Below, piece by piece: positions 1 to 6,802 of a stretch of DNA of 8,547 nucleotides. Below the pieces are notes generated by a model. That model made no database searches. It saw only the letters and a program-made list of their open reading frames with translations, and had not been told where the DNA came from. The position numbers and the translations under genes are program-made. Position 1 is the stretch's first letter; each line of letters starts with the position of its first letter. Source of the stretch: UBA1189 sp045594245. Its GTDB lineage: Bacteria; Bacteroidota; Bacteroidia; Bacteroidales; Bacteroidaceae. The stretch is taken from the NCBI GenBank assembly GCA_045594245.1, contig JAZNYG010000086.1, forward strand, positions 1-8,547, in the 5' to 3' direction.

Positions 1-2822
1 CCGGTGGCAACGACACGGTGTGGAACATGATACACTACGACGTGCAGCTCTTCGGTGGTGTGGTACTGCACAAGGGTAAGATTGCCGAAATGGCTACGGG
101 TGAAGGTAAGACCCTCGTGGCAACGTTGCCCGTATTCCTCAATGCCCTCACCGGAAACGGTGTGCATGTGGTTACCGTGAACGACTACCTGGCCAAGCGT
201 GACTCCGAGTGGATGGGTCCGCTATACATGTTCCACGGCCTCTCGGTAGACTGTATCGACAAACATCAGCCCAACTCCGAGGCTCGTCGTCAAGCTTACC
301 TCGCCGATATCACCTTCGGTACGAACAATGAGTTTGGCTTCGACTACCTGCGCGACAACATGGCCTCATCGCCTGCCGACCTCGTTCAGCGTCGTCATAA
401 CTATGCCATTGTCGATGAGGTGGACTCGGTATTGATTGACGATGCCCGTACACCGCTCATTATTTCTGGTCCCGTACCCAAGAAAGGAGATCAACTGTTC
501 GATGAATTGCGCCCCCTCGTGGAACGTCTCGTTGAAGCTCAAAAGCGCCTTGCTACCCAACTCCTTGCTGAGGCCAAGCGCCTTATTGCATCGGATAGTC
601 AGGCCGATGTGGAAGCCGGCTTCCTCGCTCTCTTCCGTAGCCATAAGGCATTGCCCAAAAACAAGCCTCTCATCAAGTTCCTCAGCGAACCGGGCATCAA
701 GACTGGTATGCTCAAGACTGAAGCTATCTATATGGAGCAGAACAACCGCCGCATGCCCGAAGCCGTAGAGCCGCTCTACTTCGTCATCGACGAGAAGATG
801 AATAGCGTAGACCTCACCGATAAGGGTATCGAGCTTATTACCGGTAATGCTGCTGATCCCACCCTCTTCGTGCTTCCCGATATCGCTTCCGAGATGGCCG
901 CTATTGAAGGTAGCGGACTGGAGGGTGACGAATTGTTGGCAAAGAAGGACGAACTCTTCACCAATTACGCAGTGAAGAGCGAGCGCGTACATACCATCAA
1001 TCAGCTGCTCAAGGCCTACACTATGTTTGAGAAGAACACCGAGTATATCGTGACCGAACAGGGCGAGGTGAAGATCGTGGACGAGCAGACAGGTCGTATC
1101 ATGGAGGGGCGCCGCTATAGCGACGGCTTGCACCAGGCCATCGAGGCCAAGGAGCGTGTGAAGGTAGAGGCTGCCACGCAGACCTTCGCTACCATCACTC
1201 TGCAGAACTACTTCCGCATGTACCACAAACTGTCAGGTATGACTGGTACGGCCGAGACCGAGGCAGGCGAGTTGTGGGATATCTACAAGCTCGACGTGGT
1301 GGTAATCCCCACCAACCGCCCCATCGCCCGTAACGACATGAACGACCGCATCTACAAGACCCAGCGCGAGAAGTACAACGCAGTCATCGCCGAGGTAGAG
1401 AAGATGGTGGCCGAGGGGCGTCCCGTGCTTGTGGGTACAACATCCGTAGAAATCAGTGAACTGCTGAGCCGTATGCTCACCATGCGCAAGATAGAGCACA
1501 ACGTACTCAACGCCAAACTCCACCAAAAGGAGGCCGACATCGTAGCCAAGGCCGGTCTGAAGGGCACCGTCACCATCGCCACCAATATGGCCGGTCGTGG
1601 TACCGACATTAAACTAAGCGACGAAATCAAGGCTGCCGGTGGTCTAGCCATTATCGGTACCGAGCGTCACGAGAGTCGCCGTGTAGACCGTCAGCTTCGT
1701 GGACGTTCAGGACGTCAGGGCGACCCAGGTTCATCCGTATTCTTCGTGTCACTCGAAGACAATCTTATGCGTCTCTTTGCTGCCGACCGTATATCTAGCG
1801 TGATGGATAAACTTGGATTCGAAGAAGGTGAGATGCTGGAGCACAAGATGATATCAAAGAGCATCGAGAACGCTCAGAAGAAGGTGGAGGAAAACCACTT
1901 CGGCGTACGTAAACGCTTGCTCGAATATGACGATGTGATGAACAAGCAGCGTACCGTCATTTACACAAAGCGTCGCCATGCTCTTATGGGTGAACGCATC
2001 GGTATGGATCTTGCCAATATGATTTGGGATCGTTGCGAGACCATCATCGAGAACAACGATTACGAGGGAATCCGTATGGAGCTGTTCCGCGTATTGGCGC
2101 TCGAGTGTCCCTTCACTGAGCAGGACTATAGTGACAAGAAGACACCGGAACTGACCGAGGTGGCCTTCAATGCTGCTATGGCAAACTTCAAGGGAAAGAT
2201 GGATCGCTTGGCGCAGATTGCCAACCCTGTCATCAAGCAGGTGTACGAAAACGAGGGTATGCGCTACGAGAACATCCTTGTGCCCATCACTGATGGAAAG
2301 CTCATGTATCAGATACCTGTCAACCTCAAAGCCGCTTACGAAAGCGAGTGTAAGGAGGTGGTTAAAGCCTTCGAGAAAGCTATCATGCTGCACGTCATTG
2401 ATGAGGCTTGGAAGGAGAATCTCCGCGAACTTGACGAACTGAAGCATTCGGTGCAGAATGCAAGCTACGAACAGAAGGACCCGCTCTTGATCTTCAAACT
2501 CGAGTCGGTGAACCTCTTCGACGCGATGGTCAACAAGATCAACGATAAGACACTCTCTATCCTTATGCGTGGTCAGATACCTGTGCGTGAACCAGAACAA
2601 GTACGTGAGGCACCTATAGAGACCCGTGCGCAGCGTCGCCAACAGCAGTATCAGGAGAACCGTACTGAACTTGGTGATCGCAATCAACAGGCTGCAGCTC
2701 AGCATGATACCCGTGCTCAACGCCGCGAGCCCGTACGTGCCGAGCATACTGTAGGCCGTAACGACCCTTGTCCTTGTGGTAGCGGAAAGAAATTCAAGAA
2801 CTGCCACGGCAAGAACCTGTAA
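1..2822 (+). CDS. secA: Preprotein translocase ATPase SecA, 5'-truncated by window edge
   Basis: SecA is the ATPase motor that pushes unfolded preproteins through the SecYEG channel in the inner membrane. The frame is open from base 3, and codons before the GTG at 18 also read as SecA, so the gene enters from the left and 939 residues are visible. Bacteroidetes SecA proteins are about 1,100 residues, so roughly 160-170 are missing. Visible motifs: Walker A ATGEGKT (bases 93-113), DEVD Walker B (414-425), MTGTAETE (about 1239-1262), TNMAGRGTD, the GTERHESRRVDRQLRGRSGR arginine-finger region, and a C-terminal zinc-binding SEC-C motif with Cys codons at 2769, 2775 and 2802 and His at 2805. After the Walker B region lies a charged insert (about 480-780) in the preprotein-binding domain, as in Bacteroidetes homologues. 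The reading frame is intact. Its promoter is outside the window. Confidence 0.98.
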   Translation, partial: GGNDTVWNMIHYDVQLFGGVVLHKGKIAEMATGEGKTLVATLPVFLNALTGNGVHVVTVNDYLAKRDSEWMGPLYMFHGLSVDCIDKHQPNSEARRQAYLADITFGTNNEFGFDYLRDNMASSPADLVQRRHNYAIVDEVDSVLIDDARTPLIISGPVPKKGDQLFDELRPLVERLVEAQKRLATQLLAEAKRLIASDSQADVEAGFLALFRSHKALPKNKPLIKFLSEPGIKTGMLKTEAIYMEQNNRRMPEAVEPLYFVIDEKMNSVDLTDKGIELITGNAADPTLFVLPDIASEMAAIEGSGLEGDELLAKKDELFTNYAVKSERVHTINQLLKAYTMFEKNTEYIVTEQGEVKIVDEQTGRIMEGRRYSDGLHQAIEAKERVKVEAATQTFATITLQNYFRMYHKLSGMTGTAETEAGELWDIYKLDVVVIPTNRPIARNDMNDRIYKTQREKYNAVIAEVEKMVAEGRPVLVGTTSVEISELLSRMLTMRKIEHNVLNAKLHQKEADIVAKAGLKGTVTIATNMAGRGTDIKLSDEIKAAGGLAIIGTERHESRRVDRQLRGRSGRQGDPGSSVFFVSLEDNLMRLFAADRISSVMDKLGFEEGEMLEHKMISKSIENAQKKVEENHFGVRKRLLEYDDVMNKQRTVIYTKRRHALMGERIGMDLANMIWDRCETIIENNDYEGIRMELFRVLALECPFTEQDYSDKKTPELTEVAFNAAMANFKGKMDRLAQIANPVIKQVYENEGMRYENILVPITDGKLMYQIPVNLKAAYESECKEVVKAFEKAIMLHVIDEAWKENLRELDELKHSVQNASYEQKDPLLIFKLESVNLFDAMVNKINDKTLSILMRGQIPVREPEQVREAPIETRAQRRQQQYQENRTELGDRNQQAAAQHDTRAQRREPVRAEHTVGRNDPCPCGSGKKFKNCHGKNL

Positions 2823-2827
2823 TACGA

Positions 2828-2856
2828 GTGGAAAGTGGAAAGATGAAAGTGGAAAG
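2828..2856 (+). repeat. Left array of 7-base repeats (GTGGAAA-type), downstream of secA
   Basis: Four consecutive 7-base units follow the secA stop by five bases: GTGGAAA, GTGGAAA, GATGAAA, GTGGAAA, then a lone G. The reverse complement of the tract at 3014-3048 contains the same kinds of units (GTGGAAA, GTTGAAA, GATAAAA, GATGAAA), so the two tracts form an imperfect inverted pair about 160 bases apart. The periodicity is seen directly. Whether this is a mobile element, a transcript-end structure or simple slippage DNA cannot be told from one copy. Confidence 0.8.
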
Positions 2857-2882
2857 ACACAGCGTAGCGAGTGCAGAAACCG

Positions 2883-2909
2883 CTTGTGGGATTATGCCGA
2901 GCCGACAAG
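2883..2909 (+). other. Weak stem-loop between secA and the lipoprotein gene
   Basis: CTTGTGGG at 2883-2890 can pair with CCGACAAG at 2902-2909 (seven of eight positions), and a T-rich stretch follows at 2910-2918. It could be a weak secA terminator. The stem is short with a mismatch and the T-run is interrupted, so this is tentative. The rest of 2857-2957 shows no gene and no TAnnTTTG promoter. Confidence 0.25.
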
Positions 2910-2957
2910 TCTTCTTTATGCTGAGCATTTATAAAGATAAAGATTGAAGGTCAAAAA

Positions 2958-3989
2958 ATGAAAGCGAAAAGGAAACCCTTTAGGTGGCGGTTATCGTTAC
3001 AGCCAAAGGCTGTTCTTTCATCTTTTATCTTTCAACTTTCCACTTGTATCCTCCTGTCTTCCTGTTCCGAGGTGCTCTACCTCTCTGTGGAACAGATCGT
3101 TCCACCCGAAATAATGCCTCAATATGGCGCTTCAAGTGTGGGTGTCCTCAATAATTTTAGCAAAAATAATGTAGTCATCGTCAATGAAGATGCACTTATC
3201 TATCCTTGCGATGCCGACTCGGTGAAAGAGCAGATTGCCCTCAGTTTTGCAGATGCCGGTATACTTGACAGAGTGGTGATGCTTGACTCGCTCCTCTATC
3301 ATCCTGATAGTGTGACTCCTCACATTCTTACTCAGCCGGAAATTAATGCGCTTTGCGAGAGACTCGAGGTGGATATGCTCTATTCGATAGATTATGCGTG
3401 CATTACCATCAGTCAAGCTCCACGTTACGTGGGGCGCCCGATGAATGCTTATTTGTGCTCACGCATCTATACTCCTGACAAAGATTCAATTTCGGGGTCA
3501 GCCACGATAGACAAGAAGATGATTGAATCATGGGCTTACGACACGGCTCAGGTGCACGAGGTGATGCCCGAAGTACCATATAAACTTGCCGAGATAGCCA
3601 TAGAACCCTACTTTCCCACATGGAAAGAGCGCGAACGCGTATTCTACTTCGATCGTTTGAACTACGCCTTGCGCGAAGCCAAAGTTTATGTTGGTGAAGG
3701 CAATTGGGAAGCTGCTGCCGAGCAGTGGAGAACTCTCTCTACTAGCAAATTGCGGATATATCGCTTTATGGCGGCTTTTAACATGGCGCTTTATCATGAG
3801 ATGACCGATAGCATTGACCTGGCCATCGCTCAATTAGATCTGGCCAAAGAGTTGGCAGTGAAGGAAGACAAGAAAGGCAATTCAGTGTCGCTCATTGATA
3901 CCACGCTCGTAGATGAATATCGGGAAGCACTTATCAATCGTCGCAAAGAGATAGCCAAGGTAGACACATACTTAAAGAAACTTGACTAA
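2958..3989 (+). CDS. Lipoprotein resembling the DUF6340 family, with TPR-like helices
   Basis: A 343-residue predicted lipoprotein of unknown function. The N-terminus is basic (residues 2-17), then hydrophobic (18-33), and ends in the lipobox LSSC with acylated Cys36 (codon 3063-3065). From the Cys onward it resembles Bacteroidetes DUF6340 lipoproteins: a short leader into a 'VPPEIMPQYG...VGVLNN' strand, an alpha/beta region to about residue 215, then helices (about 225-295, around 'EGNWEAAAEQW') that look like TPR repeats. The family name is from memory of such sequences, not a search. The ATG at 2958 is chosen because no later start leaves a signal peptide. The gene lies 135 bases after secA with no recognisable promoter in between, so it may be read through from secA. 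Oddly, the hydrophobic core of the signal peptide is encoded by a 7-base repeat tract (3014-3048). It probably sits in a membrane facing the periplasm. No catalytic motif is seen. Confidence 0.9.
   Translation: MKAKRKPFRWRLSLQPKAVLSSFIFQLSTCILLSSCSEVLYLSVEQIVPPEIMPQYGASSVGVLNNFSKNNVVIVNEDALIYPCDADSVKEQIALSFADAGILDRVVMLDSLLYHPDSVTPHILTQPEINALCERLEVDMLYSIDYACITISQAPRYVGRPMNAYLCSRIYTPDKDSISGSATIDKKMIESWAYDTAQVHEVMPEVPYKLAEIAIEPYFPTWKERERVFYFDRLNYALREAKVYVGEGNWEAAAEQWRTLSTSKLRIYRFMAAFNMALYHEMTDSIDLAIAQLDLAKELAVKEDKKGNSVSLIDTTLVDEYREALINRRKEIAKVDTYLKKLD
2999..3013 (+). other. Perfect 6-bp stem with 3-base loop inside the lipoprotein signal sequence
   Basis: ACAGCC (2999-3004), loop AAA, GGCTGT (3008-3013), directly followed by the T-rich repeat tract. 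A second small stem, AAAGG/CCTTT, lies at 2968-2981. A hairpin followed by T-rich DNA looks like a terminator, but here it lies within codons 14-19 of the lipoprotein. More likely it belongs to the repeat element that makes up this N-terminus. Confidence 0.55.
3014..3048 (+). repeat. Right array of 7-base repeats, coding for the signal-peptide core
   Basis: Five degenerate 7-base units: TCTTTCA, TCTTTTA, TCTTTCA, ACTTTCC, ACTTGTA. Their complement matches the GTGGAAA/GATGAAA units at 2828-2856, giving an inverted arrangement. The tract lies inside the lipoprotein gene and encodes about residues 20-30 (LSSFIFQLSTC), most of the hydrophobic core just before the lipobox. Seven is not a multiple of three, so gain or loss of one unit would shift the frame. 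Confidence 0.75.
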
Positions 3990-4016
3990 AACTGCGTGAT
4001 ATTCGAAAATAATGTC

Positions 4017-4024
4017 TATATTTG
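4017..4024 (+). promoter_or_regulatory. Bacteroidetes -7 promoter box TATATTTG
   Basis: TATATTTG matches the Bacteroidetes -7 consensus TAnnTTTG exactly. It lies 19 bases before the ATG at 4044, with transcription expected to start around 4030. No good TTTG is seen 19-21 bases upstream, so the -33 element is weak or absent. The same 12 bases, CTATATTTGCAG, recur at the promoter of the 6803 gene. The position supports a separate transcript for the 4044 gene and argues against a start upstream of it. Confidence 0.6.
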
Positions 4025-4043
4025 CAGCAAAGAGCCAATACGT

Positions 4044-4490
4044 ATGAATTTATCTCACTCATCAGCAGCACTGCTGCACGAAGCTTTGCAAACAGTTGTC
4101 CGCCTCTATTCGGGCGAAGAAGATCAGTTGGTATCTACCGACTTTTACCTTATGCCTTCGCGTGAAGAGGGGAGCTTGCGTGTGTTTAATGATGACGATG
4201 AGGAGATTGCCCAGGCTACCGTCCCTGAATGGAACGGCTATGAGTTCGATTCTTTTTATCAAGAAGTAGAGGCTGATCTCACAACCGCGATTCAGGAGGT
4301 GAATGCCGAGGGTGACCTTGAACGACTCGCAGTATGGATGCCCTATTCTTTTGTTTTGGTGGACGAAGCGCGCGAAACTATTGCTGACCTCCTTCTCGTT
4401 GATGATGATACACTTCTCGTCACTGATAGCTTGCTGCAAGGGCTTGACGAAGACCTCAACAAATTCTTGGAGCAACTAATGTCTGAATAA
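4044..4490 (+). CDS. Highly acidic 148-residue protein of unknown function
   Basis: I do not recognise a family. The 148 residues contain 35 Asp/Glu and only 6 Lys/Arg by hand count, with acidic clusters NDDDEE, VDDD and LDED. The pattern suggests a compact soluble cytoplasmic protein: an N-terminal helix (about 5-22), beta-like stretches (LVSTDFYLMP, GSLRVF, YSFVLV) and a C-terminal helix. No signal peptide, membrane segment, zinc motif or catalytic signature is visible. The frame is open further upstream to a GTG at 3996, but the exact promoter box at 4017-4024 would put that GTG before the transcript start, so the ATG at 4044 is preferred. It follows the lipoprotein gene by 54 bases and ends seven bases before a strong palindrome. 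It could be an acidic adaptor or an immunity-like protein, but nothing here proves either. Confidence 0.85.
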   Translation: MNLSHSSAALLHEALQTVVRLYSGEEDQLVSTDFYLMPSREEGSLRVFNDDDEEIAQATVPEWNGYEFDSFYQEVEADLTTAIQEVNAEGDLERLAVWMPYSFVLVDEARETIADLLLVDDDTLLVTDSLLQGLDEDLNKFLEQLMSE

Positions 4491-4496
4491 AACATT

Positions 4497-4538
4497 TTAA
4501 TAGATGACAAAGGCGGGTCCGCCTTTGTCATCTATTAA
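4497..4538. terminator. Perfect 20-bp palindrome, probable two-way terminator
   Basis: All 20 bases of 4497-4516 pair with 4519-4538 around a 2-base centre (GT at 4517-4518). The GC-rich top (AGGCGG/CCGCCT) sits on an AT-rich base. It lies between the convergent ends of the acidic-protein gene (stop at 4490) and the GH43 gene (stop at 4549), where a shared terminator is expected. Flanks are AT-rich on both sides, though neither has a long uninterrupted T-run. Coding-strand T's for the minus transcript come from the stretch at 4491-4500. Confidence 0.8.
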
Positions 4539-4548
4539 TTAAGCACAA

Positions 4549-6525
4549 TCATTTCTTGTTCCAGTACTTCTCCAGCATCTTGGCCTCTTTCTTGGTGATG
4601 TGGATGATGGCGCCGTGCTTCTGCTCTGCGAAGTTGGTGCGTGTCATCTTGCCGTCGCCGAAGTTGCCCAGCGGGGTGTAGTGGATGAAGTCGTGTGTCT
4701 CGGTGAACCCGAAGTTGTGGGGATGGGCATGGAAGTTGTCGTGCATCACTACCCAGGTGTCCTCGCCGATGCGCTTCCAGCAGTTGGGAGCCTCGTGGCT
4801 GGTCTTTACGCCGTCATAGTAGAACTCGTCCATCGTGTAGGGTCCCTTGATGTCGGCTGCGGTGGCGTGCTTGATGGTGGCGCCGCGCTCGTGTGACACG
4901 TAGTAGAGGTGGTAGGTGCCGTCGTGATACATGATGTCGCTGTCGATGACGTTGTACTTGCCCTCGGGAGCCTCGAAGAGCAGCTTGGGCTCGCCCTCCA
5001 TCTGGGTGAAGTCGTCGTTCATGTATACATAGTATATCATGTTGCGACCGTTGCCGAAGCGGGTGGTGAAGTGGAGGAACAGCTTGCCCTTCTCCTCATC
5101 GTAGCAGGTCTCGGGAGCCCATACGCAGCCTACCTCGGCCCATTTGCCTCCCATGGCCTGGAAGTTGAGGTTGGTGCGTGTCCAGTGCTTCAGGTCGGTT
5201 GATTTCATCAGCACGAGGCCACGGTTGTTGCCCCAGCCATACTTGCGTCCGTCGCGCTCCCACTCTGTAGTGCGGTAGCCGTCGCGCACGCCAAATACGT
5301 GGAGGTCGGTCATGGCGAGGTAAAAGGCACCGTCGGGGCCGCGGAAGATGTGGGGGTCGCGTATGCCCTTCTGCATGGCGATGGTGTCGCCGGCGATGAG
5401 GGGCTTGTCCTCGTTGAGCGCGATGAACTCATAGCCGTCGTAGCTGATGGCCATGTGCAGTCCGTGGTCGGCATCCTTGTGGTATACCATGAGGTAGGCA
5501 CCCATCTTGTCCTCCATCTTCTTGTCGGCCTTCTCCTGCTTGGCCTTGTTGTCGTAGTACTCCTGCAGGTAGGGTACGCCATCGGTGGTGATGTCGCACT
5601 TGAGGATGTTGCCGTCCTTGTCGTAGTTCAGCTCCTGGGCACATACCGAGCGTGAGTAGCTGGTGCCGCTGTGCAGGGCGCCGTTGTGGGTGAAGAGGAC
5701 GGTCTTGCCCTTGAACTCCACGATGCCTGGGTGGGTGGTGTTGCTGTTGCCTGCCACCTCGGAGAAGATGCCCTTGTACTCAAACGGGCCTACGGGCGAG
5801 TCGCCTACGGCATAGCCCAGCTTCTCGGGCCATCCGGTGGCAAAGGTGAGGTAGTACTTTCCATTGTGCTTGTGTACCCACGGTGCTTCGGTGAAGTCCG
5901 AGCCCTCGGGGGTGATGTCCATCACCTCGCCGTCAATCTCTATCATGTTGGGTTTTAGCTTGGCTGCAAAGCATCGGCGGTTGCCCCAGTATATCCAGGC
6001 CTCGCCGTTCTCCTGATAGATGGCGGGGTCGATGCATGCCCATGAGTGGTCGGTGCCGGGGCAGTCGGCATTGGTGAGCAGCTGCTTGCCCAGGGCATCC
6101 TTGAAGGGTCCGTAGGGCGAGTCGGCCACGGCTACGCCAATGCCACACCAGTTGGTCGACACGTAGAAGTAGTACTTGCCATCCTTCTCGGCCACGTGGG
6201 CAGCGTAGGCGGCGTGTGAGTTTTGCCACTTGAACTCATCCACGTGGAGCGGACTCTTGTGCTCGGTCCATGTCATCATGTCGGTGGTGGAGAACAGTGC
6301 CCACGCGTGCATTTTGTAGCCACCTTGGTTGCCGGCAAAGTCCACGCCGGTGTAGAGGAACAGCGTGTCGCCCTTCACGAAGGGAGCAGGGTCGGCCGTG
6401 TGCTTGTGTTTCACTATGGGGTTCGATGTAGCCCTGAATTTATACAGTTCCCCATTGGGAACAGTCTGTGCCACCATTCCGGCAGCTGCTGCGCTCATGC
6501 AGAGCGCTACGAGTGTTTTCTTCAT
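4549..6525 (-). CDS. Secreted glycoside hydrolase with two GH43 modules
   Basis: GH43 enzymes are inverting five-bladed-propeller hydrolases, mostly alpha-L-arabinofuranosidases and beta-xylosidases acting on plant hemicellulose or arabinan. The 658-residue product starts with a signal peptide (KK, then a hydrophobic run, likely cut before Gln20 in MVA-Q). Module 1 (about 28-310) shows the expected acidic triad: Asp45 in TADPAPF (base), Asp166 in IDPAIY (pKa modulator) and Glu213 in TEAPWV (acid). A charged linker (about 325-340) leads to module 2 (about 342-622), with Asp390 in IRDPHIF, Asp528 in IDSDIMY and Glu578 in HEAPNCW. Residues are assigned by motif, not by alignment. It is transcribed alone from a clear promoter at 6568-6598 and ends at a shared palindrome. 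No SusC/SusD, regulator or other sugar gene is next to it. Codon use is markedly GC-rich. Substrate and GH43 subfamily cannot be fixed from sight; secretion across the inner membrane is well supported. Confidence 0.93.
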   Translation of the reverse strand: MKKTLVALCMSAAAAGMVAQTVPNGELYKFRATSNPIVKHKHTADPAPFVKGDTLFLYTGVDFAGNQGGYKMHAWALFSTTDMMTWTEHKSPLHVDEFKWQNSHAAYAAHVAEKDGKYYFYVSTNWCGIGVAVADSPYGPFKDALGKQLLTNADCPGTDHSWACIDPAIYQENGEAWIYWGNRRCFAAKLKPNMIEIDGEVMDITPEGSDFTEAPWVHKHNGKYYLTFATGWPEKLGYAVGDSPVGPFEYKGIFSEVAGNSNTTHPGIVEFKGKTVLFTHNGALHSGTSYSRSVCAQELNYDKDGNILKCDITTDGVPYLQEYYDNKAKQEKADKKMEDKMGAYLMVYHKDADHGLHMAISYDGYEFIALNEDKPLIAGDTIAMQKGIRDPHIFRGPDGAFYLAMTDLHVFGVRDGYRTTEWERDGRKYGWGNNRGLVLMKSTDLKHWTRTNLNFQAMGGKWAEVGCVWAPETCYDEEKGKLFLHFTTRFGNGRNMIYYVYMNDDFTQMEGEPKLLFEAPEGKYNVIDSDIMYHDGTYHLYYVSHERGATIKHATAADIKGPYTMDEFYYDGVKTSHEAPNCWKRIGEDTWVVMHDNFHAHPHNFGFTETHDFIHYTPLGNFGDGKMTRTNFAEQKHGAIIHITKKEAKMLEKYWNKK

Positions 6526-6567
6526 ATCACATTATGTATTAGCCAAATCTCTTATTTATGAGTTCTA

Positions 6568-6598
6568 CAAATGTAGACATTAATCATGAGATAACAAA
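6568..6598 (-). promoter_or_regulatory. Bacteroidetes promoter (TTTG-N19-TACATTTG) of the GH43 gene
   Basis: Read on the minus strand, TTTG (6598-6595) is followed after exactly 19 bases by TACATTTG (6575-6568). This matches the Bacteroidetes primary-sigma consensus TTTG-N19-TAnnTTTG in both elements and spacing. It leaves a leader of roughly 35 bases before the ATG at 6525. It is the best promoter in the window. Confidence 0.8.
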
Positions 6599-6700
6599 GA
6601 AGGTTATAAGAAATGTGTGAATAAAACTATAGTTCGTTTCCTCACATAAGCATACAATGCCAACAGCATATCCACCAAGGCGACAATGAATGAATCATTA

Positions 6701-6728
6701 AAAAAAACTATAAAATGTACGTTTTTTT
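6701..6728. other. A-tract/T-tract inverted repeat upstream of the 6803 promoter
   Basis: AAAAAAAC (6701-6708) and GTTTTTTT (6721-6728) form an 8-bp perfect inverted repeat around a 12-base AT-rich centre, ending 11 bases before the TATATTTG box. It covers the place where a -33 element would be. It may act as curved or UP-like DNA or as a regulator site. The rest of 6599-6700 shows no gene or repeat. Confidence 0.45.
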
Positions 6729-6739
6729 ACAATTATTAC

Positions 6740-6747
6740 TATATTTG
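6740..6747 (+). promoter_or_regulatory. Bacteroidetes -7 promoter box TATATTTG of the 6803 gene
   Basis: An exact TAnnTTTG match, inside the 12-mer CTATATTTGCAG also found at 4016-4027. No TTTG is visible at the usual distance upstream. The expected leader is about 50 bases, AT-rich, with a small perfect inverted repeat TTCAAT-T-ATTGAA at 6758-6770. An AAAGGAA stretch just before the ATG at 6803 could help ribosome binding. Confidence 0.6.
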
Positions 6748-6802
6748 CAGTGAAATATTCAATTATTGAAGAAATATTGATTAACCATAAAAAACAAAGG
6801 AA

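Noticed and set aside
1854..2807. 317-residue open frame on the minus strand, antisense to secA
   Set aside because: It lies wholly opposite conserved SecA sequence, shows no domain and has no promoter; it is a by-product of codon bias. The same holds for 366-1226, 1233-1526 and 1352-1651.
2717..2908. 63-residue minus-strand open frame with FHFHLSTFHS
   Set aside because: The residues come from translating the 7-base repeat tract and the antisense of the SecA tail; not a gene.
3996..4043. GTG at 3996 as an earlier start of the acidic-protein gene
   Set aside because: The exact TATATTTG box at 4017-4024 lies inside this extension, so a transcript from that promoter would not contain the GTG; the ATG at 4044 gives a sensible N-terminus.
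4600..5958. Several plus-strand open frames opposite the GH43 gene
   Set aside because: Val/Leu/Gly-rich low-complexity translations without signals, created by the GC-rich codons of the GH43 gene on the other strand.
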